This document shows, piece by piece, positions 25,706 to 35,146 of a DNA stretch of 63,328 bases. Numbering within the stretch: the first letter of the stretch is position 1; each line of letters begins with the position of its first letter. Where the stretch lies: NCBI GenBank assembly GCA_017445925.1, contig JAFSRW010000010.1, positions 1 to 63,328 of the forward strand, written 5' to 3'. The notes below the pieces were generated by a model. The model worked only from the letters and a program-made list of their open reading frames with translations, had not been told where the DNA came from and searched no databases. The DNA is from Bacteroidaceae bacterium (lineage in GTDB: Bacteria; Bacteroidota; Bacteroidia; Bacteroidales; Bacteroidaceae). A program made the position numbers and the translations under genes.

Positions 25706-27233
25706 ATTCTTGTTCTATTATATTTAACATCTTTATGGTTGCCTTGATAGCCGCCTCTGTCTGGTCGGGATCAAGGGCACGGGTACGGAAAGTCTTATCG
25801 TTCCATACCCAAGAAATAGTGGTCTGCACCAAGGCATCTGTACGTCCGCCTGGCGGAATGCTCACCTGGTAGTTGTCGAGCCAAGGGAACTGACGGTTCA
25901 GACGATCGCGATAAATATGACGGCATGCCCGCACAAAGGCATCATACATACCATCGCCCATAGCTGATTCTTCATATACCTCACCAGCCACTTCCAGTTT
26001 CACACTGGCCATAGGCTTGAGTCCGTATGCCGTAGAAACCATGTAGCTCTTCAATTTCACCTTATCGTCTGGAGCCGAATGTTTCAGTACATCACTAACA
26101 ATGTACGGAAGATCCTCTTGGGTAACCAGCTGTTTCTTGTCACCCAACTCTATAATTCGGTCTGTTACACGGCGGGTCTGCTCTGGCGTAAGTTCCAAGC
26201 CCAGTTCCTCAAGATTCTTAAGGATATTAGCCTTTCCGGAATTTTTACCCAAGGCATATTCACGCTTTCTACCGAATCGCTCTGGAATCAGATCATTGCA
26301 ATAGAGGCTGTGCTTCTTGTCTCCATCGGCATGAACACCCGCTACCTGCGTAAATACACTCTCACCAATAATTGGTTTGTTGGGCGGGACGGCAATTCCG
26401 GAGATACTTTCTACCATACGGCTGGCCTTATTCAGATTTTCCTCCACCAGCCCGGTTCGTCCGTGGAAGTGGTCCTTCAGGATGGCCTGCACACTACTCA
26501 GAGGCGCATTACCGGCACGTTCACCCAATCCGTTAACTGAGGTATGAACACCCTTACAACCATTTGATACTGCAGCCAATACATTCCCGGCAGCCATGTC
26601 ATAGTCGTTATGTGCATGAAAATCAAAATGCAAATCTGGGTAGCGCTCCACCATCTGCGTAATAAACTGGGCGGTAAGCATCGGATTCAGAATACCTAAT
26701 GTGTCAGGCAGCATAAAACGCTTTACACCTGCTGGGCGGAGCGCATCAACAAATCCAAAGACGTACTGAGGATTGTCCTTCATACCATTCGACCAGTCCT
26801 CAAGATACAGATTAACATCTATACCTTGCTCATGTGCATACTGGATACTTTGCTTAATATCAGCCACATGCTGCTCCAGCGTTTTCTGGAGCTGGTACTT
26901 GCAATGGCGCTCAGAACCCTTGCACAGCAGATTGATATTCTTGCAGCCGACGGCTTTAACCCAATCTACAGAAGTCTGCCCATCTATGAATCCCAGTACC
27001 TCTATCTGCTCCAATTTTCCTGCCTGACGGGCCCAACGACAAATCATTGTAACCGCCTCCTTCTCGCCTTCGCTGACACGGGCACTGGCAACCTCTACCC
27101 TATCTACACAGAGCTCCTGCAGCAGCATACGCACAATGAGCAGTTTCTCATGAGGCACAAAACTTACCCCACTGGTCTGCTCGCCGTCGCGCAGCGTAGT
27201 ATCCATGATTTCTATATAAGGATTCTCTACCAT
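25695..27233 (-). CDS. second 2-isopropylmalate/citramalate synthase-like enzyme
   Basis: 512 residues from the ATG at 27231-27233. DRE-TIM barrel signature [12 protein letters not shown], metal ligands in [12 protein letters not shown], and [14 protein letters not shown]-terminal LeuA allosteric (dimer) domain after about 370. It differs clearly from leuA at 29972-31471 in the same operon. Such second copies are usually called citramalate synthase or alpha-isopropylmalate synthase; the substrate cannot be settled by eye. The start follows repeat copy 27240, whose purine-rich arm lies just upstream of the ATG. Confidence 0.85.
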   Translation of the reverse strand: MVENPYIEIMDTTLRDGEQTSGVSFVPHEKLLIVRMLLQELCVDRVEVASARVSEGEKEAVTMICRWARQAGKLEQIEVLGFIDGQTSVDWVKAVGCKNINLLCKGSERHCKYQLQKTLEQHVADIKQSIQYAHEQGIDVNLYLEDWSNGMKDNPQYVFGFVDALRPAGVKRFMLPDTLGILNPMLTAQFITQMVERYPDLHFDFHAHNDYDMAAGNVLAAVSNGCKGVHTSVNGLGERAGNAPLSSVQAILKDHFHGRTGLVEENLNKASRMVESISGIAVPPNKPIIGESVFTQVAGVHADGDKKHSLYCNDLIPERFGRKREYALGKNSGKANILKNLEELGLELTPEQTRRVTDRIIELGDKKQLVTQEDLPYIVSDVLKHSAPDDKVKLKSYMVSTAYGLKPMASVKLEVAGEVYEESAMGDGMYDAFVRACRHIYRDRLNRQFPWLDNYQVSIPPGGRTDALVQTTISWVWNDKTFRTRALDPDQTEAAIKATIKMLNIIEQEYEA

Positions 27234-27239
27234 CAACCA

Positions 27240-27359
27240 GACCCTCTCCCTAACCCTCCCCCTCTATGGGGAGGGAACTGCTACGCAGGGTCATGGGCAG
27301 TTAATATTATCTTGTTCTTATTTAGTCCTCCCCCTAGAGGGGGAGTTAGAGAGGGTCTT
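27240..27359. repeat. paired palindromic element (GACCCTCTCC tail type)
   Basis: Left copy: tail GACCCTCTCCC then palindrome ending near 27277. Right copy: palindrome CTCCCCC-TAGA-GGGGGAG then tail GAGAGGGTC ending at 27358. Spacer about 46 bp with no ORF. The outer edges abut the synthase start and the leuD stop. Confidence 0.9.
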
Positions 27360-27973
27360 TATCTGTTCTTTTCCCACGCCTCTATCTTGTCCTTATTGGC
27401 CAAGAGGAAGTCAATATCGTCGTAAGCATTCATCAGGCAATACTTCTTGTAAGCATTGATTTCGAAATGCTCCACACTACCCGTCTTCTCGTTCTTTACG
27501 GTCTGGTTAGGAACATCAACGGTAACGAGTGTGTTACTGTCCTCTGCAATACTCTTGAAGAGCTCCTGTTGAAACTCACGGCTGACAATCACCGGTAGTA
27601 CAAAACAGTTCAACAGATTGTTACGGTGAATATCTGCGAAGGAGTTACTGATGACTACTCTTACTCCATAGCCGGCAATAGCCCACGCTGCATGCTCACG
27701 ACTGGAACCTGAGCCCCAGTTCTGACCGCCCACAATAATCTCATGAACGCCCTTACGGGGAGCCTCTGAGAATTCAGGCTTATTCATCACAAAGTCCGCG
27801 ATAGGCTGGTTGTTGGCATCGTAGCGGAGGTCGTGCATAAATGCATCACCATAGAACTTAGGGTCACGAGTTGTATAAGCCAGGTAACGTGCAGGGATAA
27901 TGTTATCTGTATTATTATTGTCAATCTCGATAGGAATACAAGTTGACTGTATGATGTCGAATTTTTCTTTCAT
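27359..27973 (-). CDS. leuD: 3-isopropylmalate dehydratase small subunit
   Basis: 204 residues. Swivel domain with the GSGSSREHAAWAI signature and NRNNLLNC-like HRNNLLNCFVLP. Pairs with LeuC to isomerise 2- to 3-isopropylmalate. The stop codon abuts a repeat element downstream, and another pair separates it from leuC upstream. Confidence 0.96.
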   Translation of the reverse strand: MKEKFDIIQSTCIPIEIDNNNTDNIIPARYLAYTTRDPKFYGDAFMHDLRYDANNQPIADFVMNKPEFSEAPRKGVHEIIVGGQNWGSGSSREHAAWAIAGYGVRVVISNSFADIHRNNLLNCFVLPVIVSREFQQELFKSIAEDSNTLVTVDVPNQTVKNEKTGSVEHFEINAYKKYCLMNAYDDIDFLLANKDKIEAWEKNR

Positions 27974-27982
27974 ATTAATTAA

Positions 27983-28114
27983 AGACCCTCTCCTAAACCT
28001 CCCCCTCTATGGGGAGGAACCTTAGAGGATTCTGGGTGTTTATTTAATTGTTAATTCTATTTATCATTCACCTTCTCTACCTCCCCATAGAGGGGGAGGA
28101 AAGGAGGGGGTCTC
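27983..28114. repeat. paired palindromic element between leuC and leuD
   Basis: Left tail GACCCTCTCC at 27983, palindrome to about 28018; right palindrome from 28081, tail ending 28114. Spacer about 60 bp. The right copy overlaps the last codons of leuC, giving it a foreign C-terminus. Confidence 0.9.
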
Positions 28115-29552
28115 TTGGGTCTGTAATTACACCAGTTATCGCACTTGCAGCCACAACGAGCGGGCTCGCCAATATGGTACGGGCACCAGGACCCTGGCGA
28201 CCTACAAAGTTACGGTTGCTGGTACTGATACTGAGTTTGCCTGCAGGAACCTTATCAGGATTCATAGCCAGACAAGCTGAACATGAGGGCAAGCGCAGTT
28301 CAAAGCCAGCCTCTTCCAATATCTTATCAATTCCCTCGTCAATAATTTGCTGACGAACAGCCCAACTACCAGGAACGAGCCAAGCTACGACACTGTCAGC
28401 TTTCTTCTTGCCCTTAACCACGCTGGCAAATGCGCGGAAATCCTCTATACGACCATTGGTACAAGCACCCAGGAAGCAATAGTCAACAGGGGTACCCTCC
28501 AATTTCTGACCAGGCTGGAACTTCATATAATCCAACATGGAAAGGAACTGGGGACGATCTGTTTCTGGTATACTCTCCAGAGTAGGAATACATTCGTCAA
28601 TAGCAATGCCGGCACCCGGATTGGTTCCATAAGTGATACGAGGTTTGATATCCTCGGCACGGTAGGTTACTTCCTTATCGAATACAGCATCGTCATCGCT
28701 GCGTAATTTTTTCCATTCCTCAACGGCACGGTCCCAGGCTTCACCCTTGGGAGCATATTCACGTCCTTTCAGGTAAGCAAAAGTTATCTCATCGGGAGCT
28801 ATCAATCCGGCACGTGAACCCATCTCGATGGAAAGATTAGAGAGTGTAAGACGACCCTCCATACTCATGTTACGAATGGCACTTCCGGCATATTCCACAG
28901 CATAGCCTGTAGCTCCGCTGGTGGTCATCTGGGCCATGATGTAAAGAGCTACATCCTTGGCTGTAGTGCAAGGAGGTAGCGTACCCTCAATGTTGATACG
29001 CATAGTCTTGGGCTTGCTCTGCAGGATACACTGAGAGGCCAACACCTGTGCAACTTCGCTGGTACCGATGCCCATAGCTATTGCCCCTACAGCACCATGT
29101 GTGCTGGTGTGAGAGTCGCCGCATACAATGGTCATGCCGGGCAAAGAGAGTGCTTTCTCCGGTCCTACCACATGAATGATACCATTATCCTTGGTACCCA
29201 TAGTAAAGTGGGTGATACCATATTCGGCACAGTTCTTAGCCAAAGTCTCCACCTGCTTACGACCTACGGGGTCGTCAATACGCTCCTGTTGATCGCTGGG
29301 GGTGTTATGGTCAGGCATAGCATACACATGATCAGGACGGAACACCTTTATTCCCTTGTCCCTTAACGTGTCAAATGCCTGCGGACTGGTTACCTCGTGG
29401 GCATACAGGCGGTCAATATAAAGTTGTGTAGGGCCGCCCTCCACGTTCTGAACAACGTGTGCGTCCCAAATCTTGTCAAATAAAGACCCTCTCCGCCCTA
29501 CGGGCACCTCCCCCTCTAAGGGGAGATTCTGATTTGAATTACTTGTATTCAT
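28077..29552 (-). CDS. leuC: 3-isopropylmalate dehydratase large subunit, both ends repeat-derived
   Basis: 491 residues. The aconitase-type [4Fe-4S] ligands are in [17 protein letters not shown] and [12 protein letters not shown]. Relatives begin at about [12 protein letters not shown] and end at about GVITDP; here residues 1-22 (MNTSNSNQ...VGRRG) come from the endonuclease gene end and repeat copy 29484-29525, and the last about 11 residues ([11 protein letters not shown]) come from repeat copy 28081-28114. The start ATG lies inside the upstream endonuclease gene (14-bp overlap), so translation is probably coupled. Catalytic core looks intact. Confidence 0.93.
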   Translation of the reverse strand: MNTSNSNQNLPLEGEVPVGRRGSLFDKIWDAHVVQNVEGGPTQLYIDRLYAHEVTSPQAFDTLRDKGIKVFRPDHVYAMPDHNTPSDQQERIDDPVGRKQVETLAKNCAEYGITHFTMGTKDNGIIHVVGPEKALSLPGMTIVCGDSHTSTHGAVGAIAMGIGTSEVAQVLASQCILQSKPKTMRINIEGTLPPCTTAKDVALYIMAQMTTSGATGYAVEYAGSAIRNMSMEGRLTLSNLSIEMGSRAGLIAPDEITFAYLKGREYAPKGEAWDRAVEEWKKLRSDDDAVFDKEVTYRAEDIKPRITYGTNPGAGIAIDECIPTLESIPETDRPQFLSMLDYMKFQPGQKLEGTPVDYCFLGACTNGRIEDFRAFASVVKGKKKADSVVAWLVPGSWAVRQQIIDEGIDKILEEAGFELRLPSCSACLAMNPDKVPAGKLSISTSNRNFVGRQGPGARTILASPLVVAASAITGVITDPRDPLLSSPSMGR

Positions 29553-29973
29553 CTATATTTTCTTGTATTGTCTTTAATACTTGGTCAATTTCTGAAATAA
29601 TATTCTCGTTTCGAAAACGGAGGACCTTAAATCCCATTTTTTCAAGTTCTTCTGTTCTATAGGCATCCCATTCCATTTGTTTGTCTCTGAAATGATAGCC
29701 TCCGTCAACTTCGATAATAAGAGATTTTTCAAGACAGGCGAAATCCGCAATAAAATTAAGGATTATTAATTGACGTTTGAATCCTACTCCAAGAGCTTTT
29801 CCCTTTAGCTGCCTCCAAAGAAAACTTTCTGCCTCTGTTTGATTTCTTCTATTCTCCTGTGCAAATGATTTGAGCAATCCATATAGTAAAGGATCTGCCA
29901 GTTCGAAATCTCTCTTCATTATTTAATATAGACTCCCATGTTCTCCCCCTAGAGGGGGAGTTAGAGAGGGTCT
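29484..29973. mobile_element. candidate single-gene element: DUF559 gene between inverted palindromes
   Basis: Left repeat 29484-29525 (tail GACCCTCTCC, then a palindrome with an insertion) and right repeat 29943-29973 (palindrome CTCCCCC-TAGA-GGGGGAG, tail GAGAGGGTC), with tails outward. The enclosed 417 bp hold one complete endonuclease-like gene. The other four pairs in the window have the same ends but only a 40-60 bp spacer, so this looks like the gene-bearing version. The right tail contains the leuA stop codon. Mobility is inferred from architecture alone. Confidence 0.55.
29539..29919 (-). CDS. DUF559 endonuclease-like protein
   Basis: 126 residues, full length for the family. N-terminal part has the [18 protein letters not shown] signature, then the PD-(D/E)xK/Vsr-like core: GFKRQ, Asp59 in FIADF, Glu70-x-Asp72 in IIEVDGGYH with His76, and the closing strand [12 protein letters not shown] nuclease fold is well supported; target and role are not known. 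No methylase or specificity gene is nearby, so it is not a restriction system. It interrupts the leucine operon between leuA and leuC, has no promoter of its own in view, and donates the leuC start codon. Bracketed by inverted repeats of the window's palindrome family. Confidence 0.85.
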   Translation of the reverse strand: MKRDFELADPLLYGLLKSFAQENRRNQTEAESFLWRQLKGKALGVGFKRQLIILNFIADFACLEKSLIIEVDGGYHFRDKQMEWDAYRTEELEKMGFKVLRFRNENIISEIDQVLKTIQENIDEYK

Positions 29974-31471
29974 ACCTAAACTTATTGATACAGTCAATAT
30001 AAGCTTCTACACTGGCAGTTACGATATCGGTATTGGCACCAAAGCCATAATAGAGGTGGCCATCGTACTCCACCTGCATGTGAACCTTACCCATATCGTC
30101 AGACCCCTTGCTAATAGCCTGAATAGTAAACTCCTTCAGTGTCATCTTACGCTTGATAATGCACTTCAAAGCATTGATGGCAGCATCTACAGGACCGTTA
30201 CCTGAAGCAGCAGCCTCAAACTTCTCATTGGCTACAAGCAGTCCAATGCTGGCAACGCTCCTAACACCCTTACCGGTTGTAACCTGCAAGTAGTCCAGTT
30301 TGACATTGTGCGAAGCACTTCTGTCAGCACCTGCCAATACCAGGATATCGTCATCCGTAACCTCCTTCTTCTTATCGGCCAAAGCCAGGAAATCCTGATA
30401 TACCTTATCCAGACGCTCGCCGTCAATCTCCACCCCATTTACACTAAGGCGATGCTTCAGGGCTGCACGACCGCTACGGGCTGTCAGTACAATAGCGTTA
30501 TCATCGATACCCACATCCTTGGGGTCCATAATCTCGTAAGTCGAAGCATTCTTCAGCACGCCATCCTGATGAATACCGGAGCTGTGAGCAAAGGCATTCT
30601 TACCCACAATGGCCTTGTTGGGCTGAACGGGCATATTCATCAGACTGCTTACCATACGACTGGTAGGATAAATCTTAGTCGTATTGATGTTGGTCTCTAT
30701 GCCAAGGTCGGGATGTGTCTTGAAAATCATGGCAATTTCCTCAAGCGAGGTATTACCGGCACGTTCACCAATACCATTGATGGTAACCTCCACCTGACGG
30801 GCACCGCCCAATACGCCAGCTACAGTGTTGGCAGTAGCCATACCCAGGTCGTTATGGCAATGAGTTGACAGGATACTCTTACCGGCGGCAAAGGCATCAA
30901 CATGCTCATAAAGATACTTTATCTTCTCATGATATTCGTTGGGGACACGGAAACCTGTGGTATCAGGGATGTTACATACCGTAGCACCGGCCTTGGTAAC
31001 AGCGTCGATGACACGGGCCAGATACTCATTGTCCGTTCTTCCTGCGTCTTCTGCATAGAACTCCACATCCTCAACATACTTCTTAGCATACTTAACGGCA
31101 GCTACCGCACGCTCAATAATTTCCTCAGGAGTTGAGTTGAACTTATAACGGATATGGCTCTCGCTGGTACCGATACCAGTATGGATTCTCTTATGCTTAG
31201 CATATTTCAGAGCATCTGCTGCCACATCAATATCCTTCTCAACGGCACGGGTCAGCGCACAAATGGTGGGCCATGTTACAGCCTTACTGATTTCTATCAC
31301 TGAGTTAAAGTCACCTGGACTGCTAATGGGGAATCCAGCCTCAATAACGTCCACTCCAAGTGCCTCCAACTGGCGGGCCACCTGAATTTTCTCCACCGTA
31401 TTCAACTGGCATCCGGGAACCTGTTCTCCGTCACGCAGTGTAGTGTCGAAAACAAACAATCTGTCACTCAT
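29972..31471 (-). CDS. leuA: 2-isopropylmalate synthase
   Basis: 499 residues. [12 protein letters not shown] signature, metal-binding [15 protein letters not shown], and the [15 protein letters not shown] motif; C-terminal regulatory domain (leucine feedback) after about 390 with [15 protein letters not shown]. First committed step of leucine synthesis and first gene of the operon. The TAG stop at 29972-29974 is the last part of a palindromic-repeat tail. Confidence 0.96.
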   Translation of the reverse strand: MSDRLFVFDTTLRDGEQVPGCQLNTVEKIQVARQLEALGVDVIEAGFPISSPGDFNSVIEISKAVTWPTICALTRAVEKDIDVAADALKYAKHKRIHTGIGTSESHIRYKFNSTPEEIIERAVAAVKYAKKYVEDVEFYAEDAGRTDNEYLARVIDAVTKAGATVCNIPDTTGFRVPNEYHEKIKYLYEHVDAFAAGKSILSTHCHNDLGMATANTVAGVLGGARQVEVTINGIGERAGNTSLEEIAMIFKTHPDLGIETNINTTKIYPTSRMVSSLMNMPVQPNKAIVGKNAFAHSSGIHQDGVLKNASTYEIMDPKDVGIDDNAIVLTARSGRAALKHRLSVNGVEIDGERLDKVYQDFLALADKKKEVTDDDILVLAGADRSASHNVKLDYLQVTTGKGVRSVASIGLLVANEKFEAAASGNGPVDAAINALKCIIKRKMTLKEFTIQAISKGSDDMGKVHMQVEYDGHLYYGFGANTDIVTASVEAYIDCINKFR

Positions 31472-31511
31472 TTTACGTCTTTTGTTTAATTCTTTTTACA
31501 TAAAGTGGGTG

Positions 31512-31542
31512 CAAAGTTACGAAAAATCGAGAGCAGTACAAA
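31512..31542 (-). promoter_or_regulatory. leucine operon promoter
   Basis: On the minus strand TTTG (31539-31542), exactly 19 nt, TAACTTTG (31512-31519). The leader to the leuA ATG is about 35 nt; no leader peptide or T-box-like structure was seen. Confidence 0.85.
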
Positions 31543-31583
31543 AGAAAATGCACAATTCTTGTTCTCAATTGAAATAAATTGAC

Positions 31584-31591
31584 TAATTTTG
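31584..31591 (+). promoter_or_regulatory. -7 box TAATTTTG of phosphopantetheinyl transferase gene
   Basis: Eight nt before the ATG at 31600; divergent from the leuA promoter, with about 40 bp between the two boxes. Confidence 0.55.
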
Positions 31592-31599
31592 TGTTGCGT

Positions 31600-32193
31600 A
31601 TGCTGTACATCAACGACCATTTAGAGAGAATGAAGGAAAAGCAGGTGGAAAAAGCCATCAGCATGTTACCTTCGTGGCGTAAGGAGCAGGCCTTAAGGTA
31701 CAAACACTTTGAAGGAAAAAGAGAATGTGCCTTAGCCTATCTGGAACTTTGCCGAGGACTGCAGCTTGAATACAACATCTCGGAGATGCCTCTTTTCCGG
31801 TATGATGAGCACCAGAAGCCCAGCCTTTATGCCTATCCTCACATTCATTTTAGTCTGAGTCATTGCAAGGAGGCTATCGGTTGCTTTATTAGCAATGAGC
31901 CATGCGGACTCGACATTGAATGTCTCCGCTCTGCCAACGAAGCTTTGGTACGTTATTGCATGAACGAGGAGGAATGTAAGCAGATTTTCTCCTCCCCCAA
32001 CCCAGATGCAGCCTTCATCAGTCTATGGACTAAGAAGGAAGCCGTTTTCAAACTTAAGGGAACAGGCATCAACGACGACATAAAGGAAATACTTTCCCCC
32101 GAGAACACCCGAGGCATCAGCATCCTCACCATCCCCAATCTGTATCGCGGCTACATACTAAGTGTCGCACAATACTCCAACTCTCAACCTTAA
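31600..32193 (+). CDS. 4-prime-phosphopantetheinyl transferase
   Basis: 197 residues from ATG 31600 (MLYINDH); a TTG seven codons earlier overlaps the promoter box. Sfp-type motifs: HFSLSHC, then GLDIE (Mg ligands) and LWTKKEAVFKLKG. Transfers phosphopantetheine from CoA to carrier proteins. Sfp rather than AcpS size class. A heptamer array follows and reaches the next start codon. Confidence 0.9.
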   Translation: MLYINDHLERMKEKQVEKAISMLPSWRKEQALRYKHFEGKRECALAYLELCRGLQLEYNISEMPLFRYDEHQKPSLYAYPHIHFSLSHCKEAIGCFISNEPCGLDIECLRSANEALVRYCMNEEECKQIFSSPNPDAAFISLWTKKEAVFKLKGTGINDDIKEILSPENTRGISILTIPNLYRGYILSVAQYSNSQP

Positions 32194-32239
32194 CTTTTGA
32201 ACATTGAACATTGAACATTGAACTTTTGATTTTTGAATT
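32191..32239. repeat. heptamer array TGAACAT
   Basis: Seven 7-bp units (TAACTTT, TGAACAT three times, TGAACTT, TTGATTT, TTGAATT) in exact register, starting in the previous stop codon and ending on the base before the next ATG. Confidence 0.9.
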
Positions 32240-32968
32240 ATGGAAATAGCCCTCTTTCTTATACCCGTCACATTAGGTCCCACCAGCATTGAGCAGGTTC
32301 TCCCCTCGTACAACCACGATGTCATTATGGGAATCCGTCACTTTATTGTGGAGAACATTCGCTCTGCCAGAAGATTTCTGCGTCAGGTGGATCGTGAGTT
32401 CCCCATTGATGATTCCGAGTTCTACGAGATGGGCAAGCATGCCGACGAGCGACTGTTCAGCCAATACCTACAGGCGCTTAGGGACGGGAAACCTATGGGT
32501 GTAATCAGCGAAGCCGGTTGTCCGGCTGTTGCCGACCCAGGAGCCGACATTGTGGCTATTGCCCAGCGACAGAACCTGCGAGTAATACCTCTTGTTGGGC
32601 CCAGCAGCATGATTATGGCAGTCATGGGAAGCGGCCTGAACGGTCAGAGTTTTGCATTCAATGGTTATTTGCCCGTAGATACTTCGGACAGAGCCAAGGC
32701 GCTGAAAGCCTTGGAAACCCGTGCCTGGAACGAGCATCAGACACAGCTCTTCATCGAGACACCTTACCGCAATCTGAAGATGTTCCAGACCCTTCTGTCA
32801 ACCCTACGCCCCCAGACCCGCCTCTGCATTGCTGCCGGTATAACAACGGCAGATGAGTTCATCCACACCCACACCATTGCAGAATGGAAGAAAAAAGGTC
32901 TCCCCCTAACGGGAGCCGGAGGGACCGACCTCAGCAAAATCCCCGCCATCTTCCTTATCAACAAATAA
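32240..32968 (+). CDS. RsmI-like SAM-dependent methyltransferase
   Basis: 242 residues of the tetrapyrrole-methylase fold. Family motifs: FLIPVTLG at the start, ISEAGCPAVADPG (SAM loop) and PLVGPSSMIMAVMGSGLNGQSF, then FIETPYRN. RsmI makes 2-prime-O-methyl-C1402 in 16S rRNA. This is a shorter and divergent relative common in Bacteroidota, so the RNA target is inferred. Confidence 0.85.
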   Translation: MEIALFLIPVTLGPTSIEQVLPSYNHDVIMGIRHFIVENIRSARRFLRQVDREFPIDDSEFYEMGKHADERLFSQYLQALRDGKPMGVISEAGCPAVADPGADIVAIAQRQNLRVIPLVGPSSMIMAVMGSGLNGQSFAFNGYLPVDTSDRAKALKALETRAWNEHQTQLFIETPYRNLKMFQTLLSTLRPQTRLCIAAGITTADEFIHTHTIAEWKKKGLPLTGAGGTDLSKIPAIFLINK

Positions 32969-33004
32969 GGTGGCAATCCATTTTGATGTTTCCAGAAAAA
33001 GCAC

Positions 33005-33012
33005 TACTTTTG
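33005..33012 (+). promoter_or_regulatory. -7 box TACTTTTG of glycosyltransferase gene
   Basis: Twenty nt before the ATG at 33033; follows the RsmI-like stop by 36 bp. Confidence 0.5.
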
Positions 33013-33032
33013 TGCTCAAATTGTACCGATAA

Positions 33033-34148
33033 ATGAAATACTCAATTATCATTCCAGTATATAATCGCCCCGATGAGGTGGACGAGCTGCTGCAAAGTCT
33101 AACTACCCAGACCTTCAAGGACTTTGAGGTGGTGGTGGTAGAAGACGGGTCGGATATTCCCTGCCAAGAGGTGGTAGAGAAGTATGCCGACCGCCTGAAC
33201 CTGAAATACTTCAACAAACCCAATAGCGGCCCTGGACAAACCCGCAACTATGGTGTAGAACGCAGCCAGGGTGAATTCGTCATCGTCCTTGACAGCGATG
33301 TAGTCCTCCCCCCCAGCTACCTTGACGCCACAGAACAAGCACTCACCCAAAGGGGGAGCGGGGAGGGGGCCCCAATTGACGCTTGGGGCGGTCCTGACCG
33401 TGCTCACGAGAGTTTCTCCGATGTGCAGAAAGCTATCAATTACAGCATGACTTCCTTCTTTACCACAGGAGGTATTCGTGGCGGTAAGAAGCAGATGGAC
33501 AAGAAGTTCTACCCCCGCTCCTTCAATATGGGAATCCGCAGGTCGCTCTATCAGCAATTGGGCGGTTTCTCTGAAATGCGATTTGGCGAAGACATCGATT
33601 TCAGCATACGCATCTACGAGAGCGGAGCATGTTGCCGACTCTTCCCCGAGGCATGGGTTTGGCACAAGCGCAGAACGGACTTCAAGAAGTTCTTCAAGCA
33701 GGTTCACAATAGCGGCATTGCTCGCATCAATCTGATGAAGCGTCACCCTGGCACCCTTAAGCTGGTGCATCTGTTGCCTGCCGTCTTCACATTGGGAACC
33801 TTTGCCTGCCTGCTGATGGCCTTACTGTTCCTGATTCTTACAGTATTAGGCTTTATTGCTTTGTGGAGTGCGCCAAAGCCTGGTTGCGTCACCGGTCCGA
33901 TGGTTTGCATCATCTTTGGCATCGGTGGTATGCTATTATTCCTTTTGCCATTGATTCTTTTCTCCATAATCATCTTTATGGACAGTTCCTTCCGCAACAA
34001 GAGCGTCAAGATAGGATTCCTCTCTATCTGGGCAAGCTTTATCCAACTTATCGGCTACGGAACAGGATTCCTTCGGGCTTGGTGGCTGAGGTGCGTCTGC
34101 GGTAGAAACGAGGAGTTGCAGGCTTTCAAAAACAATTTCTATAAGTAA
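33033..34148 (+). CDS. family 2 glycosyltransferase with C-terminal membrane helices
   Basis: 371 residues. GT-A fold: SIIIPVYNRPDEVDELL, VVVEDGS, DxD-like VLDSDV near 90, and a FGEDIDFSIR acceptor motif. Three hydrophobic segments after about 240 anchor it in the inner membrane. Residues about 103-113 (TQRGSGEGAP) are encoded by an in-frame palindromic repeat copy, an insertion between the DxD region and DAWGGPDRAH. The gap to radC is 3 bp. Confidence 0.88.
   Translation: MKYSIIIPVYNRPDEVDELLQSLTTQTFKDFEVVVVEDGSDIPCQEVVEKYADRLNLKYFNKPNSGPGQTRNYGVERSQGEFVIVLDSDVVLPPSYLDATEQALTQRGSGEGAPIDAWGGPDRAHESFSDVQKAINYSMTSFFTTGGIRGGKKQMDKKFYPRSFNMGIRRSLYQQLGGFSEMRFGEDIDFSIRIYESGACCRLFPEAWVWHKRRTDFKKFFKQVHNSGIARINLMKRHPGTLKLVHLLPAVFTLGTFACLLMALLFLILTVLGFIALWSAPKPGCVTGPMVCIIFGIGGMLLFLLPLILFSIIIFMDSSFRNKSVKIGFLSIWASFIQLIGYGTGFLRAWWLRCVCGRNEELQAFKNNFYK
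33340..33373. repeat. palindromic repeat copy inside glycosyltransferase gene
   Basis: CTCACCC-AAA-GGGGGAG followed by tail GGGGAGGGGGCC, matching the copies at 10596-10709. The reading frame passes through it. Confidence 0.8.
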
Positions 34149-34151
34149 ACA

Positions 34152-34832
34152 ATGGAGAGTATAAAGACTTGGGCATTAGACGACCGGCCACGCGAGAAGA
34201 TGGAAGCTCACGGAGCCGATGTGCTGAGCAAAGCCGAGTTGCTGGCTATACTCGTTGGAAGCGGCATACCTGGCAAGAGTGCCGTAGAGATGATGCGTGA
34301 GGTGCTTGCCGACTATAACGACAGCCTGAAACTCCTTGGCAAAGCTACCATCGAGGATTTGACACAATACAAGGGAATGGGGAAAGCCAAGGCCATTACC
34401 ATTCTTGCTGCCTGCCAGTTGGCCAACAGACGACTTGCAGAAGAGCTGGAGCCCCGCCAGAAGATATCAGAGACGCGGGATGCCTTCCTTTATTTCCGTC
34501 CCAGGATGCAAGACCTCACCGTAGAGGAATGTCACCTGCTGATGCTGAATAATCATCTGGAAATTATCAATAGTGTGATGCTCAGTCATGGTGGCTTGGT
34601 CGGTGCTTCCGTCGATATCAGGGAGCTGCTCCGCCATGCCCTTCTGTCCCAGGCTACAAGCGTCATACTATGTCACAATCATCCAAGCGGGAACCTCAAT
34701 CCCAGCAGAGAAGATGACAATCTTACGGAAAGGGCCAGAAAAGCCTGCCAGACTATGGGTATCAAATTCCTGGACCACCTCATTGTCTCGGATGATAAAT
34801 ATTACAGCTACACAGAACAAGGTAAATTATGA
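34152..34832 (+). CDS. radC: RadC-type JAB/MPN domain protein
   Basis: 226 residues. N-terminal helix-hairpin-helix part (YKGMGKAKAITILAA) and a C-terminal JAMM metal site: Glu in TVEECHLL, His-x-His in CHNHPSG and the Asp in SREDD. Historically linked with repair, but its reaction is unsettled. Stop overlaps the next gene start (4 bp). Confidence 0.93.
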   Translation: MESIKTWALDDRPREKMEAHGADVLSKAELLAILVGSGIPGKSAVEMMREVLADYNDSLKLLGKATIEDLTQYKGMGKAKAITILAACQLANRRLAEELEPRQKISETRDAFLYFRPRMQDLTVEECHLLMLNNHLEIINSVMLSHGGLVGASVDIRELLRHALLSQATSVILCHNHPSGNLNPSREDDNLTERARKACQTMGIKFLDHLIVSDDKYYSYTEQGKL

Positions 34833-35146
34833 ACGATACATTACAAATACAAGAACGTGTAATAGAGGTCCTGCGTACCGTCTATGACCCCGAGATACCC
34901 GTCAACATCTACGATCTAGGCCTCATCTACCGTGTAGAACTGAACGATGATGCCACCGAGCTGTCCGTAGATATGACGCTCACAGCTCCCAGTTGTCCTG
35001 CTGCTGATTTCATCCTCGAGGATGTTCGCCAGAAGCTGGAAACCATCTCTGTCCTTACCAAAGTAGATGTCCAACTCGTCTTTGAGCCCGAATGGAACAA
35101 AGACATGATGAGCGAGGAAGCAAAAGTAGAACTGGGATTACTCTAA
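34829..35146 (+). CDS. MIP18/DUF59 iron-sulfur assembly protein
   Basis: 105 residues. Single DUF59 domain: VYDPEIPVNIYDLGLIYRV, then SVDMTLTAPSCPAADF with the conserved Cys, and VDVQLVFEPEW. Acts in Fe-S cluster maturation (SufT-like). Translationally coupled to radC by ATGA overlap; the stop codon is directly followed by a palindromic repeat. Confidence 0.92.
   Translation: MNDTLQIQERVIEVLRTVYDPEIPVNIYDLGLIYRVELNDDATELSVDMTLTAPSCPAADFILEDVRQKLETISVLTKVDVQLVFEPEWNKDMMSEEAKVELGLL

Noticed and set aside
29539-29919. Vsr/restriction system
   Set aside because: No methylase, specificity subunit or mismatch-repair partner is near; the gene stands alone within a metabolic operon.
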